From an uncultured Paracoccaceae bacterium (GTDB lineage Bacteria; Pseudomonadota; Alphaproteobacteria; Rhodobacterales; Rhodobacteraceae): a DNA stretch of 64,000 nt. The translations under genes were made by a program, and so were the position numbers. Positions 48,659 through 58,899 of the stretch are shown here, one piece after another. The stretch lies in assembly GCA_947493145.1 (NCBI GenBank), contig CANLPZ010000001.1, positions 372,001 through 436,000 of the forward strand, written 5' to 3'. The notes under the pieces were generated by a model. That model ran no database searches. It had not been told where the DNA came from and worked only from the letters and a program-made list of their open reading frames with translations. Every line of letters starts with the position of its first letter. Within the stretch, counting starts at the first letter, position 1.

Positions 48659-49423
48659 TTAGTCACCGAAAAATTCTGCAATTCCATCGATGGCTTCCTG
48701 CGTTCGCCATCGGTCAATCAGCGCATCAATCGACCGGTTAATTGTCACGTCATTGATGGTTGGACCAAAGCTGCGCGCCAAGGCTTTTGCCGACGCAACC
48801 GCACCTGGTTTACACGACAGATACGGTTTGATTTCGGCCTCAACTGCAGCGTCTAAATCCGCGACATCGACGGCTTTTGATAAGATGCCCAAGGTTTCGG
48901 CCTCTTCTGCCCCAAACACACGCGACGACATAAACACGCGACGCGCCATTGCCTCACCCATTCGGGCCAAAACATAGGGGCCGATGGTTGCGGGGATAAG
49001 GCCCAGTTTCGTTTCAGTTAGTCCAAATTTTGCGCCAATCACGCCAACGGACACATCGCAGATACATGACATGCCAACACCACCCCCCAGCGCATTGCCG
49101 TTAATCCGTCCAATGACCGGTTTCGATAATGTATTCCACGCATTCAACATTTGAGCGAGGGCCGTTGCCTCGTTGCGTTTGGTGTCATCGTCCGCCGCAA
49201 TTTGTGCCTTCATCCAATTCAGGTCGCCGCCGGCGCAAAAGCTTTTGCCTTGTCCGGTCAAAACAACAACCCGCACGTCATGGCGCCCGTTCAATTGGGT
49301 GGCAAGGGTGCGAAGTTCGCCGATCAATTGACCATTTAGTGCATTGTGTTTTTCCGGACGGTTCAAAGCCACAGTGGCCACGCCACGGTCGTCCGTCTCA
49401 ACGTTCAAGGTTTCAAAAGTCAT
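48659..49423 (-). CDS. Enoyl-CoA hydratase family protein, probable methylglutaconyl-CoA hydratase
   Basis: Crotonase-fold enzyme of 254 residues. Oxyanion-hole segments are visible in SFCAGGDLNWMK and GNALGGGVGMSCICDVSVG. Its place as the last gene of the isovaleryl-CoA operon points to hydration of 3-methylglutaconyl-CoA in leucine degradation (LiuC role). Starts within the stop of the lyase gene (ATGA, 4 bases). Confidence 0.88.
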   Translation of the reverse strand: MTFETLNVETDDRGVATVALNRPEKHNALNGQLIGELRTLATQLNGRHDVRVVVLTGQGKSFCAGGDLNWMKAQIAADDDTKRNEATALAQMLNAWNTLSKPVIGRINGNALGGGVGMSCICDVSVGVIGAKFGLTETKLGLIPATIGPYVLARMGEAMARRVFMSSRVFGAEEAETLGILSKAVDVADLDAAVEAEIKPYLSCKPGAVASAKALARSFGPTINDVTINRSIDALIDRWRTQEAIDGIAEFFGD

Positions 49424-50292
49424 GACCGTAATCCTTTTGCAAACTCGACCTGCGCCATGAGGTCATCCAAATTCACACCCGTTTCGAACCCCGCTGCATG
49501 AAGATGTGCGATCACGGTTTCGGTCGGGACATTTCCGGGCGCGCCAGGCGCATAAGGGCATCCCCCCAGACCACCAATGGACGCGTCAAACGCACGTAAA
49601 CCTTTTGACAAGGAAACATCGATGTTTTGCAATGCAAACCCATTGGTATCATGGAAATGCCCCGCAACATTTTTCGCGGGCACCTCTGACAAAACGGCAT
49701 CCAACATCACACCGATTGTATCCGGCGTGCCCTTGCCAATGGTGTCGCCAAGGGATTGCCAATCCAACCCGTTCTCTGACAACCGCCGTGCGACCGTGGC
49801 AACACGTTCGGGCGCGATGGGACCATCAAACGGGCAATCGGTAACACAGGAAATATAGCTGCGTACATTCAGTCCGGCCTTGCGCGCAGCATCAACCATC
49901 GGCAAAGCACGATCAAAACTTTCATCGATTGAACAGTTCAGATTTGATTGCGAAAAACCTTCGGATGCCGATAGAAAAATCGCGATGTCTTTTGGCGGAT
50001 GGTCGATGCCCTCGACGGCCGCGAAATACCCATCAAGTCCCCGCATGTTTGGGATCAAAACTTGGTAGTTCAACAATGGGTCTGGCAATGCTTTGACAAT
50101 GTGATCGGTATCGGCCATTTGCGGCACCCATTTCGGGCTGACAAAGGACCCCACCTCGATATTTTGCAGCCCCGTTTTGGCCAGCCGACCGATCAGATCA
50201 AGCTTTGCGTCCACTGAAATCGGTTGTTTTTCATTCTGCAAACCATCGCGCGGTCCGACTTCGTAAATCTCCACATGGTTCGCCGCATTCAT
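49420..50292 (-). CDS. Hydroxymethylglutaryl-CoA lyase
   Basis: Last step of leucine breakdown: HMG-CoA to acetoacetate and acetyl-CoA. In 290 residues it shows EVGPRDGLQNEK, the metal motif HFHDTNGFALQN and the catalytic Cys loop GGLGGCPYAPGAPGN. Overlaps mccA and the hydratase by 4 bases each. LiuE/MvaB-type. Confidence 0.95.
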   Translation of the reverse strand: MNAANHVEIYEVGPRDGLQNEKQPISVDAKLDLIGRLAKTGLQNIEVGSFVSPKWVPQMADTDHIVKALPDPLLNYQVLIPNMRGLDGYFAAVEGIDHPPKDIAIFLSASEGFSQSNLNCSIDESFDRALPMVDAARKAGLNVRSYISCVTDCPFDGPIAPERVATVARRLSENGLDWQSLGDTIGKGTPDTIGVMLDAVLSEVPAKNVAGHFHDTNGFALQNIDVSLSKGLRAFDASIGGLGGCPYAPGAPGNVPTETVIAHLHAAGFETGVNLDDLMAQVEFAKGLRS

Positions 50293-52193
50293 TCCAACAC
50301 AAAACGCATGATCACGTCCCCAGATTTAATCAAGTCCGTTTCCGCAAACGACATCTCATCAACGGTTCCGTCGCGCGGCGCTGTTAACGTGTGTTCCATT
50401 TTCATGGCTTCCAAAACGGCGACAGGATCGCCTTCGGTCAAAACATCGCCTGCTTTGGCAAATAACGAAATGATCTTTCCTGGCATCGGCGCCGTGACGA
50501 CATCACCGCCACCGATTGTATCGGACCCGACGGACAGTGGATCCCTTCGGTCAAACACATAGGTGTTTCCCCAAAACACCGACACACTGTCAGTATCGAC
50601 AAAGGTTGTCGCCGCGGTTTTGCGACCGTCGACAAACCAAGCGCCATTTTGGTTGCGCAATTTGTGGGTTGTTTCACCAACGGTGACGGACCAGTCCTCC
50701 CCCCGTTCGATCCAAATTTCATCGTCGCCAAGTTGGACTTTCCACCGCAATGGCGACCAAATCGCAAAACCGCTGTTTACGGGGTTCAACGCAACAAGCG
50801 CAGCAATGGCGCGGGTTTTGGTGCACGGAACCTTTGGCGCGATCAGGGTATCGAGCTTACGATCGATCAGACCGGTGTCCAAATTCGCGGCTTGAAAATC
50901 CGCATCGCTGTTGAGCGCCTTTAGAAAGGCAAGGTTGGTTGTCGTGCCAGATATTTCTGTGCGCTCCAAGGCCTGATCCATCATCGACAACGCAGTTTCA
51001 CGATTTGCACCGTGGACCGTAATCTTTGCAATCATCGGATCATAGAACGGGCTGATTTCATCACCTGATAAAACGCCGGTATCAATCCGCGCGTCATCAG
51101 GAAATTTCAAATGCGCCAGCGTTCCCGTAACCGGTAAAAACCCGTTTGCAGGGTCTTCGGCATAAAGGCGTGCCTCCACCGCGTGACCATGCAGTGGAAT
51201 ATCGGCTTGGTCCATCGGGATTGTGTCCCCGCCCGCGACCTTTAATTGCCATGCGACCAAATCAATACCCGTGATGGCCTCAGTCACGGGATGTTCGACC
51301 TGCAACCGCGTGTTCATTTCCATGAACCAAAACCCGTCTGCCCGTAACGCGCCCGACCCATCGGCGATAAATTCAACCGTTCCGGCAGATTTGTAATCTG
51401 TAGCCTTCGCCGCGCGAACTGCGGCCGTGGTAATTGCATCGCGGACGTCGGGGGTAATGTCTGGTGCTGGTGCCTCTTCGATCACCTTTTGGTGACGCCG
51501 CTGCAACGAACAATCCCGTTCATAAAGATGTACAACATCGGTTCCATCACCAAAGATTTGCACCTCGATATGTCGGGGGCTTGTGATGTATTTTTCGATC
51601 AAAACATGATCATTGCCAAAGGCCGCGCGCGCTTCGTTTTTGGCGCGGGCAAGCGCGGCTTCGAACGCGTCGGGCGTTTCGACCAAACGCATGCCTTTTC
51701 CGCCGCCGCCTGCAACGGCCTTGATCAAGACCGGATACCCGATCTTATCTGCCGCTTTGGCCAAGACATCGATCGATTGATCTTCGCCTTCGTAACCGGG
51801 AACCACCGGAACCCCTGCCGCCGCCATCAAGGTTTTGGCCGCGTCTTTTAATCCCATTGCCCGCATTGTATGTGCGGACGGCCCGACAAAAGTCAGTCCT
51901 GCCGCCTCAACCGCTTCGACAAATTCGGGGTTTTCCGACAAAAAACCATACCCTGGGTGGATGGCGTCCGCACCAGTTTCGAGGGCCGCCTGAACCACAC
52001 GATCGATGCACAAATAACTGTTGGCCGCTTCGGCCCCGCCAATATGAACCGCTTGGTCAGCTGTGTTGACATGCAATGCGTTTTCGTCCGCATCCGAATA
52101 CACAGCAACTGTTTGGATACCCATCGCCTTTGCCGTGTCCATAATACGGCACGCGATTTCACCACGATTGGCGATTAATAGTTTACGGATCAT
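50289..52193 (-). CDS. Methylcrotonyl-CoA carboxylase, biotin-carrying alpha subunit
   Basis: Biotin carboxylase plus carrier. The 634 residues start with NRGEIACRIM, have the ATP-grasp GGGGKGMR and end with a biotinyl domain whose AMKMEH carries the acceptor Lys (about residue 600). Carboxylates biotin, passed to the beta subunit at 52668. Its product feeds the methylglutaconyl-CoA hydratase. A membrane-protein gene lies between the two carboxylase genes and overlaps this start by 11 bases. Confidence 0.95.
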   Translation of the reverse strand: MIRKLLIANRGEIACRIMDTAKAMGIQTVAVYSDADENALHVNTADQAVHIGGAEAANSYLCIDRVVQAALETGADAIHPGYGFLSENPEFVEAVEAAGLTFVGPSAHTMRAMGLKDAAKTLMAAAGVPVVPGYEGEDQSIDVLAKAADKIGYPVLIKAVAGGGGKGMRLVETPDAFEAALARAKNEARAAFGNDHVLIEKYITSPRHIEVQIFGDGTDVVHLYERDCSLQRRHQKVIEEAPAPDITPDVRDAITTAAVRAAKATDYKSAGTVEFIADGSGALRADGFWFMEMNTRLQVEHPVTEAITGIDLVAWQLKVAGGDTIPMDQADIPLHGHAVEARLYAEDPANGFLPVTGTLAHLKFPDDARIDTGVLSGDEISPFYDPMIAKITVHGANRETALSMMDQALERTEISGTTTNLAFLKALNSDADFQAANLDTGLIDRKLDTLIAPKVPCTKTRAIAALVALNPVNSGFAIWSPLRWKVQLGDDEIWIERGEDWSVTVGETTHKLRNQNGAWFVDGRKTAATTFVDTDSVSVFWGNTYVFDRRDPLSVGSDTIGGGDVVTAPMPGKIISLFAKAGDVLTEGDPVAVLEAMKMEHTLTAPRDGTVDEMSFAETDLIKSGDVIMRFVLE

Positions 52194-52656
52194 CAGAACC
52201 TCGTTTGAACGACCGATACCGGTAGCGATAGATCAGATTGGGTCGGTCCGCTTCGATCAAATAGAAAAGGACCAACATAGACAGAACCATTTCGGCCAGC
52301 GCCCAATGCCCCAAACCGGCAACGCCGTTGATCATGGAAAACAAGGTAAACCCCACCATGCCCATGACCATCGCCACGGACCATGGTACCCGCATCGCCA
52401 ACCCGACACCGGCCAAGAACGGTAAGGCACCGGCAAGTAAAGTCACCGTTAGCGGCGCGTTGATTTGGGTCAGCCAATACAGTTTAAACAATCCTGTCAG
52501 GATCAACCAACCAACGATCAGCCACAACACCACACCCAATTGGCCAAGTGGGTGCGCATGCGCCATGTTACGCGACACGTAAACCCATGCCACACCCGTT
52601 TCGGGGTCTCGTGGCATACGTTCAAATTTGATTTCATTTGGATTTTGGTTCGACAT
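52183..52656 (-). CDS. Membrane protein embedded between carboxylase genes
   Basis: The 157-residue protein has four hydrophobic segments from about residue 40 (GVVLWLIVGWLILTGLFKL, then LLAGALPFLAGVGLAM and two more) and hydrophilic ends. No family recognised. ATG 52656 has GGAGCG upstream; the frame to 52671 is less likely. It is co-transcribed in the liu operon between the carboxyltransferase and biotin carboxylase subunits. Possibly a transport or membrane-tethering role. Confidence 0.75.
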   Translation of the reverse strand: MSNQNPNEIKFERMPRDPETGVAWVYVSRNMAHAHPLGQLGVVLWLIVGWLILTGLFKLYWLTQINAPLTVTLLAGALPFLAGVGLAMRVPWSVAMVMGMVGFTLFSMINGVAGLGHWALAEMVLSMLVLFYLIEADRPNLIYRYRYRSFKRGSDDP

Positions 52657-52667
52657 TGCCCGCTCCA

Positions 52668-54236
52668 TCACATTCTAAAGACACCGAATTTCGTGTCCTC
52701 GATAGGCGCATTCAGCGCTGCCTTCAATGAAAGCGTTATGACATCTCGTGTGTCGCGCGGGTCGATGATCCCATCGTCCCACAAACGCGCAGACGCATAA
52801 AGCGGGTGCGATTGCTCCTCAAACATATCCAATGTGGGCTGCTTGAATTCGGCTTCTTCTGCTGCCGACCATGTCCCCCCTTTGCGTTCGATCGCGTCGC
52901 GTTTCACGGTCGCCAAAACGCCTGCGGCTTGTTCGCCGCCCATGACAGAAATTCGGCTGTTGGGCCACGTCCACATAAACCGTGGCTGATAAGCCCGCCC
53001 CGACATGCCATAATTCCCAGCGCCATAGGACCCGCCGATCACAACCGTGACCTTTGGAACCGATGTTGTGGCAACCGCAGTCACCATTTTCGCACCATGC
53101 CGCGCAATCCCTTGTTTTTCATATTCTTTGCCGACCATAAAACCCGTGATGTTTTGCAAAAACAAAAGCGGGATTTTTCGCTGGCTGCAAAGTTCGACAA
53201 AATGCGCGCCCTTTTGCGCCGCTTCAGAAAAGATGACACCGTTGTTTGCGATTATTCCAACGGGGATACCATTGATATGTGCAAAGCCCGTGACCAGCGT
53301 CGTGCCAAAACGTTCCTTGAACTCGTCAAATCGTGATCCATCAACGATACAGTTAATCACCTCGCGCGCGTCATAAGGTTTGCGAAGATCCGCGGGAACA
53401 ACATCTAACAATTGATCTGCGGGTACCTTGGGCTCTTCGGGTTCTGCGCAAGTGACGTTCAAAACGGTCTCGCGGTTCAACCCAGCAACAGCCCGACGCG
53501 CAAGTGCCAAAGCATGTGCGTCGTTTTCAGCAAGGTAATCGGCAACACCGGACAAACGCGTGTGAACATCGCCCCCGCCAAGGTCCTCTGCCGTGACTTC
53601 TTCGCCCGTTGCGGCCTTTACCAACGGCGGTCCAGCAAGAAAGATGGTTCCTTGGTCTTTCACAATGATCGTCACATCAGACATCGCCGGCACATAGGCG
53701 CCACCCGCGGTACACGACCCCATAACGACCGCGATTTGCGGGATGCCCTTGGCGCTCATCCGCGCTTGGTTATAAAAAATTCGCCCAAAATGATCACGAT
53801 CAGGGAAAACTTCGTCTTGGTTCGGGAGGTTCGCCCCCCCACTGTCGACCAAGTAGATGCAAGGCAAATTGCATTCTTCCGCAATCTCTTGGGCGCGAAG
53901 ATGCTTTTTAACGGTCATCGGAAAATAGGTTCCGCCCTTCACCGTTGCATCGTTACAAACGACCATGACGTCTTGGCCGTGGACTTGACCAACGCCAGCG
54001 ATGACGCCCGCACAGGGGGCCGCATCGCCGTACATTCCATGTGCCGCAGTCGCACCAACTTCCAAAAACGGCGAACCGGGATCAAGAACACCCGCAACGC
54101 GATCACGTGGCAACATTTTTCCGCGTTTTAAATGCCGCTCTCGCGACGCATCGGACCCACCTTTTGCAGCCGTCGATGCAGCGTCCCGTATCGTTTGGAT
54201 CAACGCCAAATGTTGTTCACGGTTGGTAAGCGTCAC
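52668..54236 (-). CDS. Methylcrotonyl-CoA carboxylase, carboxyltransferase beta subunit
   Basis: The 522-residue carboxyltransferase has the crotonase-like motifs [15 protein letters not shown] [29 protein letters not shown] and [19 protein letters not shown] 54236 lies 5 bases after a GGGGGG run and 2 bases past the ivd stop; the ATG at 54257 lies inside ivd. Partners the biotin carboxylase at 50289. Confidence 0.95.
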   Translation of the reverse strand: MTLTNREQHLALIQTIRDAASTAAKGGSDASRERHLKRGKMLPRDRVAGVLDPGSPFLEVGATAAHGMYGDAAPCAGVIAGVGQVHGQDVMVVCNDATVKGGTYFPMTVKKHLRAQEIAEECNLPCIYLVDSGGANLPNQDEVFPDRDHFGRIFYNQARMSAKGIPQIAVVMGSCTAGGAYVPAMSDVTIIVKDQGTIFLAGPPLVKAATGEEVTAEDLGGGDVHTRLSGVADYLAENDAHALALARRAVAGLNRETVLNVTCAEPEEPKVPADQLLDVVPADLRKPYDAREVINCIVDGSRFDEFKERFGTTLVTGFAHINGIPVGIIANNGVIFSEAAQKGAHFVELCSQRKIPLLFLQNITGFMVGKEYEKQGIARHGAKMVTAVATTSVPKVTVVIGGSYGAGNYGMSGRAYQPRFMWTWPNSRISVMGGEQAAGVLATVKRDAIERKGGTWSAAEEAEFKQPTLDMFEEQSHPLYASARLWDDGIIDPRDTRDVITLSLKAALNAPIEDTKFGVFRM

Positions 54237-54237
54237 G

Positions 54238-55395
54238 TCATCCCCCCACCAATTCACGTCCGATCAGCATGCGCCGAATTTCCGAGGTCCCCGCACCAAT
54301 TTCCATCAATTTGGCGTCGCGAAAAATGCGCGATACTGGGGTTTCATTCATGAACCCAGCACCGCCAAAGGCTTGCACCGCTTGGTGCGCTTGGACCATG
54401 GCTTGCTCTGACGCATATAAACAACAAGCGGCCGCGTCTTGGCGCGTTACTGTGCCGGCGTCACATGCCTTTGCAACCTCATAGATATAGGCGCGCGCTG
54501 AATTCATCGCCGTGTACATATCGGCAATTTTCGCCTGCATCAGTTGGAAATCGCCAATTGGTTTTCCGAATTGTTTGCGCGTTGTCACGTAAGGCAGCAC
54601 CTCATCCAAACACGCGGCCATTATTCCGGTTCCGATCCCCGCCAAAACCACGCGTTCGTAATCCAAACCGGACATCAACACGGCAACGCCGCGCCCTTCT
54701 TCGCCCAAAACATTTTCAAAGGGGACTTCGACGTCTTCGAAAATCAACTCAGCGGTATTCGACCCCCGCATCCCCATTTTGTCAAAATGCGCAGAGGTCG
54801 AAAATCCAGCCATGTCTTTTTCGATCAAAAACGCAGTGATCCCCTTTGACCCAGCCGATTTGTCCGTTTTTGCGTAAACGACCAAGGTTTCTGCATCAGG
54901 TCCATTCGTGATCCAGAACTTATTGCCATTCAAACGGTAATACCCGTTTCGTTTTTCCGCGTTCAACGTCATCGAAACAACATCTGACCCAGCGCCTGCC
55001 TCAGACATTGCAAGCGCACCGACATGTTCGCCAGACACGAGCTTTGGCAGGTATTTTTGTTTCTGTTCTTCGGTTCCATTTAGTTTGATCTGATTGACGC
55101 AAAGGTTGGAGTGCGCTCCATAAGACAAAGACACAGACGCGCTGGCACGCGCGAGTTCTTCGACCACGACCACATGCGCGAGATAAGACATGCCTGCGCC
55201 CCCGTATTCTTCGGGCACCGTAACGCCGAGCAAACCCATTTCACCCATTTCTTGCCACAGCTCGTTTGGGAATTCGTTTTCTTTGTCGATCTGCTCCGCC
55301 ATCGGTTTGACCCGTTCTTGGGCCCAGCGGTGAACCATATCACGCAACGCATTAACGTCGTCGCCAAGGTCAAAATTCATCGAAGAAAGAAACAT
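54238..55395 (-). CDS. Isovaleryl-CoA dehydrogenase
   Basis: FAD acyl-CoA dehydrogenase that oxidises isovaleryl-CoA to 3-methylcrotonyl-CoA in leucine breakdown. The 385 residues contain the [14 protein letters not shown] flavin motif, [18 protein letters not shown] and the C-terminal [18 protein letters not shown]; the catalytic Glu of the isovaleryl group lies in the central [14 protein letters not shown] segment. First gene of the liu operon. ATG 55395 chosen by family N-terminus; ATG 55407 is possible. Confidence 0.93.
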   Translation of the reverse strand: MFLSSMNFDLGDDVNALRDMVHRWAQERVKPMAEQIDKENEFPNELWQEMGEMGLLGVTVPEEYGGAGMSYLAHVVVVEELARASASVSLSYGAHSNLCVNQIKLNGTEEQKQKYLPKLVSGEHVGALAMSEAGAGSDVVSMTLNAEKRNGYYRLNGNKFWITNGPDAETLVVYAKTDKSAGSKGITAFLIEKDMAGFSTSAHFDKMGMRGSNTAELIFEDVEVPFENVLGEEGRGVAVLMSGLDYERVVLAGIGTGIMAACLDEVLPYVTTRKQFGKPIGDFQLMQAKIADMYTAMNSARAYIYEVAKACDAGTVTRQDAAACCLYASEQAMVQAHQAVQAFGGAGFMNETPVSRIFRDAKLMEIGAGTSEIRRMLIGRELVGG

Positions 55396-55411
55396 GAGAG
55401 GTTCCATTTAT

Positions 55412-55425
55412 TGAACAAGTGTTCA
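55412..55425. promoter_or_regulatory. TetR-like palindrome upstream of the liu operon
   Basis: TGAACA-AG-TGTTCA, a 6+2+6 palindrome, lies 17 bases upstream of the isovaleryl-CoA dehydrogenase start. Sites of this TGAAC-N4-GTTCA form are typical for TetR-family acyl-CoA responsive repressors. No TetR gene is in the window. Confidence 0.5.
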
Positions 55426-55510
55426 TTTAAAATACACCGAAAACAGTTCTGGGTCAACGAGACCGCAGCAGCGCCAATTTAAGCTATTGTAAATTATGAA
55501 TAATTTAAGA

Positions 55511-56710
55511 TCAGACCGACTGTGATTGCCAGACTGCAGACACTTCTGCACGTATGATCCGCGCGATTTGCGCGCAATCATCAAGCGAAAAAGTAAGCGG
55601 CAATCGCATATCCATGACACCGCGCAAAATACGATCACTTGCCGGCATAGGCGTTGGGTTGGCGTACCGCCAACTGGTGTATTTGCTGGTAAAGGCCGCA
55701 GGCTCATCCGCACCGAACCATTTCAGCTCAACGCCCCGCGCTGCACATCTGGAAACCACGTCGCGGATGGCGCTTTCAGCCCAATCCAAAAGCAAAAATT
55801 GATGCGATGATGCAACGAACGCTTCTTGATCGGGCCGATCAATCAGCGTCAGCCCGGGTGTTTCGGCCAATCCCTGATCCAAAACGCGGTATCTGTCGTT
55901 CCACGCCGTGCATTGCGCCGATAAATTCGCAAGCTGCGGTCGCAGGATCGCTGCGCGCAGATTGTCCATTCGACCCGAAACATTTGGCGTGTCGTATTTT
56001 ATTGCGTCATAGACCTCTTTGTCCGGCCCCGCGGCATGGCGATCATACAACATATAACTGCCCGACAACATCGTTGCCTTTGCCATCAATTCTGCGTCGT
56101 CAGAAATCAACAATCCGCCCTCGCCCGAATTGATGTGTTTATAGGTCTGTGTCGAATAGCATCCAAACACACCATGACGACCAGAGAAGGTTCCGCCCCA
56201 TTTCGCCCCCATCGTATGGGCGCAATCCTCGATCACGGTCACATCCGCATCGTCGCAAATTGCCATAAGCCGGTCCATATCGCATATATGTCCGCGCATA
56301 TGGCTCAATAGCAGAACATCTGCGTCGGATACTTTTTGAGCCAGATCATCCAAATCGATGACAAGTTCCTCTGCCACACCAACAAAAACGGGCACTGCGC
56401 CAAGGCTGGCAATCGCGCCGGGCACAGGCGCAAGCGTAAAGGCATTGGTCAAAACCTTATCGCCCGCTTTGACACCAACAGCGCGCATAGCAGTGCACAT
56501 CGCATATCCACCAGAGGCCACCGCCAAGCAATATTTTGCCCCGAGCGTTGCAGCAAATTCTTGCTCCAACAAAGACGCTTCGGCGACTTCGCCATCAGCG
56601 ACATTGTACCGATGCAGCCGTCCGTGTTGCATAACGCGCACCGCCGCATCGATCCCCGCTTGCGGGATCGGCGCCTGTTGGGTGAAGTTTCCGGTAAATT
56701 TCTCTGTCAT
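55511..56710 (-). CDS. DegT/DnrJ/EryC1/StrS family aminotransferase
   Basis: PLP-dependent sugar aminotransferase family, 399 residues from ATG 56710. The PLP lysine is in TQTYKHINSGEGG, with CLAVASGGYAMCTAMRA near the N-terminus and VIEDCAHTMGAKW as the Asp/Glu pair. These enzymes make amino sugars for surface glycans or antibiotics. No nucleotide-sugar dehydratase or glycosyltransferase is adjacent, so the substrate is unknown. It is near, but on the opposite strand to, glmU-glmS. Confidence 0.85.
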   Translation of the reverse strand: MTEKFTGNFTQQAPIPQAGIDAAVRVMQHGRLHRYNVADGEVAEASLLEQEFAATLGAKYCLAVASGGYAMCTAMRAVGVKAGDKVLTNAFTLAPVPGAIASLGAVPVFVGVAEELVIDLDDLAQKVSDADVLLLSHMRGHICDMDRLMAICDDADVTVIEDCAHTMGAKWGGTFSGRHGVFGCYSTQTYKHINSGEGGLLISDDAELMAKATMLSGSYMLYDRHAAGPDKEVYDAIKYDTPNVSGRMDNLRAAILRPQLANLSAQCTAWNDRYRVLDQGLAETPGLTLIDRPDQEAFVASSHQFLLLDWAESAIRDVVSRCAARGVELKWFGADEPAAFTSKYTSWRYANPTPMPASDRILRGVMDMRLPLTFSLDDCAQIARIIRAEVSAVWQSQSV

Positions 56711-56755
56711 AAGGTGACTCTGCTTGCTCAGTTTCGGGTCGTCAATCACGAAAGT

Positions 56756-57418
56756 TTACAAATTCAAGCCTTCGATCACGTCAAAAAGGTGATCAAAGTG
56801 ATCGATCGTTGCCTCAGGTTCAAGATCACGAACATCATGATCACCTGGACCAAATGTGACCAAAACCGATGGAACGCCAGCAGCGCGTGAGGTTTCGCGG
56901 TCAGTCGCGGTGTCACCGATCAAGACCGCGCGTTTTGGATCACCGCCGGCACGTCGAACGGCCTCAAAAAATGGATCGGGATTAGGCTTGCGCACCGGTA
57001 AGGTATCGGCCCCGACCAAAGACGCGAATTCGTCCCGAACGCCCAAATTCCGCATCAGCGTTTCAGCCAAACCTTCGGGCTTATTCGTACAAATACCGAC
57101 AACATAACCCGCTGTTTTTAAGCGCGAAATACAGCTCATCGCACCCTCATATAGCGTTGTATAGGTGTCAATGGCCTCGCCATAGGCGCGCAACAATACA
57201 GGGTATTGTTCATCGACATGAGCATCATCAAATCCGTCAACACGCGAAAACCCAAGTGTCAACATCGCACGACCACCCCGCAAAGCGGTCCCAGCATCTG
57301 CAACCGGATCCAGCAAGTCCCCCAAACCAATGCCGCAAAAACACGTATTCGCCGCCGCAATTAAATCACCGCTGGTGTCCGCAAGCGTCCCATCAAGATC
57401 GAATATTACTGCGCGCAT
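56756..57418 (-). CDS. gph: HAD hydrolase, phosphoglycolate phosphatase-like
   Basis: Haloacid dehalogenase phosphatase of 220 residues with motif I DLDGTLADTS, motif III region KPNPDPFFEAV and motif IV VLIGDTATDRET. The likely substrate is 2-phosphoglycolate. ATG 57418 has AGGGGGC upstream. It is 45 bases upstream of the aminotransferase on the same strand and divergent from glmU. Confidence 0.85.
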   Translation of the reverse strand: MRAVIFDLDGTLADTSGDLIAAANTCFCGIGLGDLLDPVADAGTALRGGRAMLTLGFSRVDGFDDAHVDEQYPVLLRAYGEAIDTYTTLYEGAMSCISRLKTAGYVVGICTNKPEGLAETLMRNLGVRDEFASLVGADTLPVRKPNPDPFFEAVRRAGGDPKRAVLIGDTATDRETSRAAGVPSVLVTFGPGDHDVRDLEPEATIDHFDHLFDVIEGLNL

Positions 57419-57542
57419 TTTGCCCCCTCGGCGTCTGTTCGCCATATTTTGTAACCTGCGGTAGTTTCAAGTGATCAGACGCCCCTTGATTAACCGCATG
57501 ATAGCGATAAAACGGCGGCAATTGGAATTAAAGAGGCACACC

Positions 57543-58898
57543 ATGCCAAATTCAGTAATTATTCTTGCCGCGGGCAAAGGCACGCGCATGCAATCTGATC
57601 TCCCGAAAGTATTACACAAGATCGCAGGGGCGCCGATGTTGGTCCATGCGATGAAGGCCTCAAATGCCGTTCAGCCAGAGCGAACCATCGTCGTTGCAGG
57701 CCACAAAGCAGAGCTGGTTGAGGCGGCTGCGACTGCGCACGACGAAGACGCCGTCATTGTTCGCCAGACCGAACAACTGGGGACCGGCCACGCTGTGCTA
57801 CAAGCGCGCGAGGCGATGGCGGGTTTCGATGGCAACGCGATTGTCCTTTACGGGGATACACCGTTTATCCGCGACGAAACCCTGACCGCGATGATAGAGG
57901 CACGTGCGAATTACGATGTCGTCATTCTTGGCTTCCACGCCGCCGATCCCGGGAAATATGGACGGCTTGTAACCGACGGTGATGCCCTTAAAAAAATCGT
58001 TGAATTCAAAGATGCTTCAGACCAAGAACGCGCGATAACCCTTTGTAATAGCGGTGTTGTTTGTGCAAATTCTGACGTCCTTTTCGATCTTCTTTCAAAC
58101 GTATCCAACGACAATGCATCCGGTGAATACTATTTGACGGACATTGTCGAAATCGCAGGCTCAAAAGGTTTGACTGCGACAGTGGTGCACTGCGACGAAG
58201 CTGAAACATTGGGGGTCAATTCACGCCCTGAACTCGCTGGTGCCGAAGCCGCCTTTCAGTCCCGCGCCCGTATCGCGGCGGCCGAAGATGGCGTTATGAT
58301 GATGGCCCCTGACACTGTGTTTTTCAGCCATGACACAGCAATTGGGCGCGATGCTGTGGTCGAGCAAAATGTTGTTTTTGCCTCCGGCGTCACCGTCGAA
58401 TCCGGCGCAACGATCCGCGCGTTTTCGCATTTGGAAGGCTGCCATGTGGCCCAAGGTGCTGTGGTTGGCCCCTATGCCCGCCTTCGCCCTGGTGCTGAGT
58501 TGGCAGAGAACACAAAAATCGGCAATTTTGTTGAAGTGAAAAACGCAACATTGGCCGAGGGCGCAAAGGTGAATCACCTGTCCTACATCGGCGACGCAGA
58601 AATCGGGGCTGCAACCAATATAGGTGCGGGAACCATTACCTGTAACTACGACGGTGTTATGAAGCATAAGACAATTGTCGGCGAACGCGCGTTTATCGGG
58701 TCAAACACCATGTTGGTTGCCCCTGTAACCGTCGGCGACGACGCCATGACCGGCAGCGGATCGGTTGTGACATCGAATGTTCCGGATGGCGATTTAGCGA
58801 TTGCACGGGCAAAGCAAGTGAACAAAGCCGGTATGGCACGACGTTTAGTAGAAAAATTAAAAAATATTAAGAAAAAACGCGACGAGGGAGCGTCTTAA
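57543..58898 (+). CDS. glmU: Bifunctional UDP-GlcNAc pyrophosphorylase / GlcN-1-P acetyltransferase
   Basis: Makes UDP-GlcNAc for peptidoglycan and lipid A. The 451 residues have the nucleotidyl-transfer motif LAAGKGTRM near the start and the left-handed beta-helix acetyltransferase from about residue 255 (hexapeptide repeats; VKNATLAEGAKVNHLSYIGD). ATG 57543 is chosen over an upstream start at 57471. glmS follows one base after its stop. Confidence 0.97.
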   Translation: MPNSVIILAAGKGTRMQSDLPKVLHKIAGAPMLVHAMKASNAVQPERTIVVAGHKAELVEAAATAHDEDAVIVRQTEQLGTGHAVLQAREAMAGFDGNAIVLYGDTPFIRDETLTAMIEARANYDVVILGFHAADPGKYGRLVTDGDALKKIVEFKDASDQERAITLCNSGVVCANSDVLFDLLSNVSNDNASGEYYLTDIVEIAGSKGLTATVVHCDEAETLGVNSRPELAGAEAAFQSRARIAAAEDGVMMMAPDTVFFSHDTAIGRDAVVEQNVVFASGVTVESGATIRAFSHLEGCHVAQGAVVGPYARLRPGAELAENTKIGNFVEVKNATLAEGAKVNHLSYIGDAEIGAATNIGAGTITCNYDGVMKHKTIVGERAFIGSNTMLVAPVTVGDDAMTGSGSVVTSNVPDGDLAIARAKQVNKAGMARRLVEKLKNIKKKRDEGAS

Positions 58899-58899
58899 C

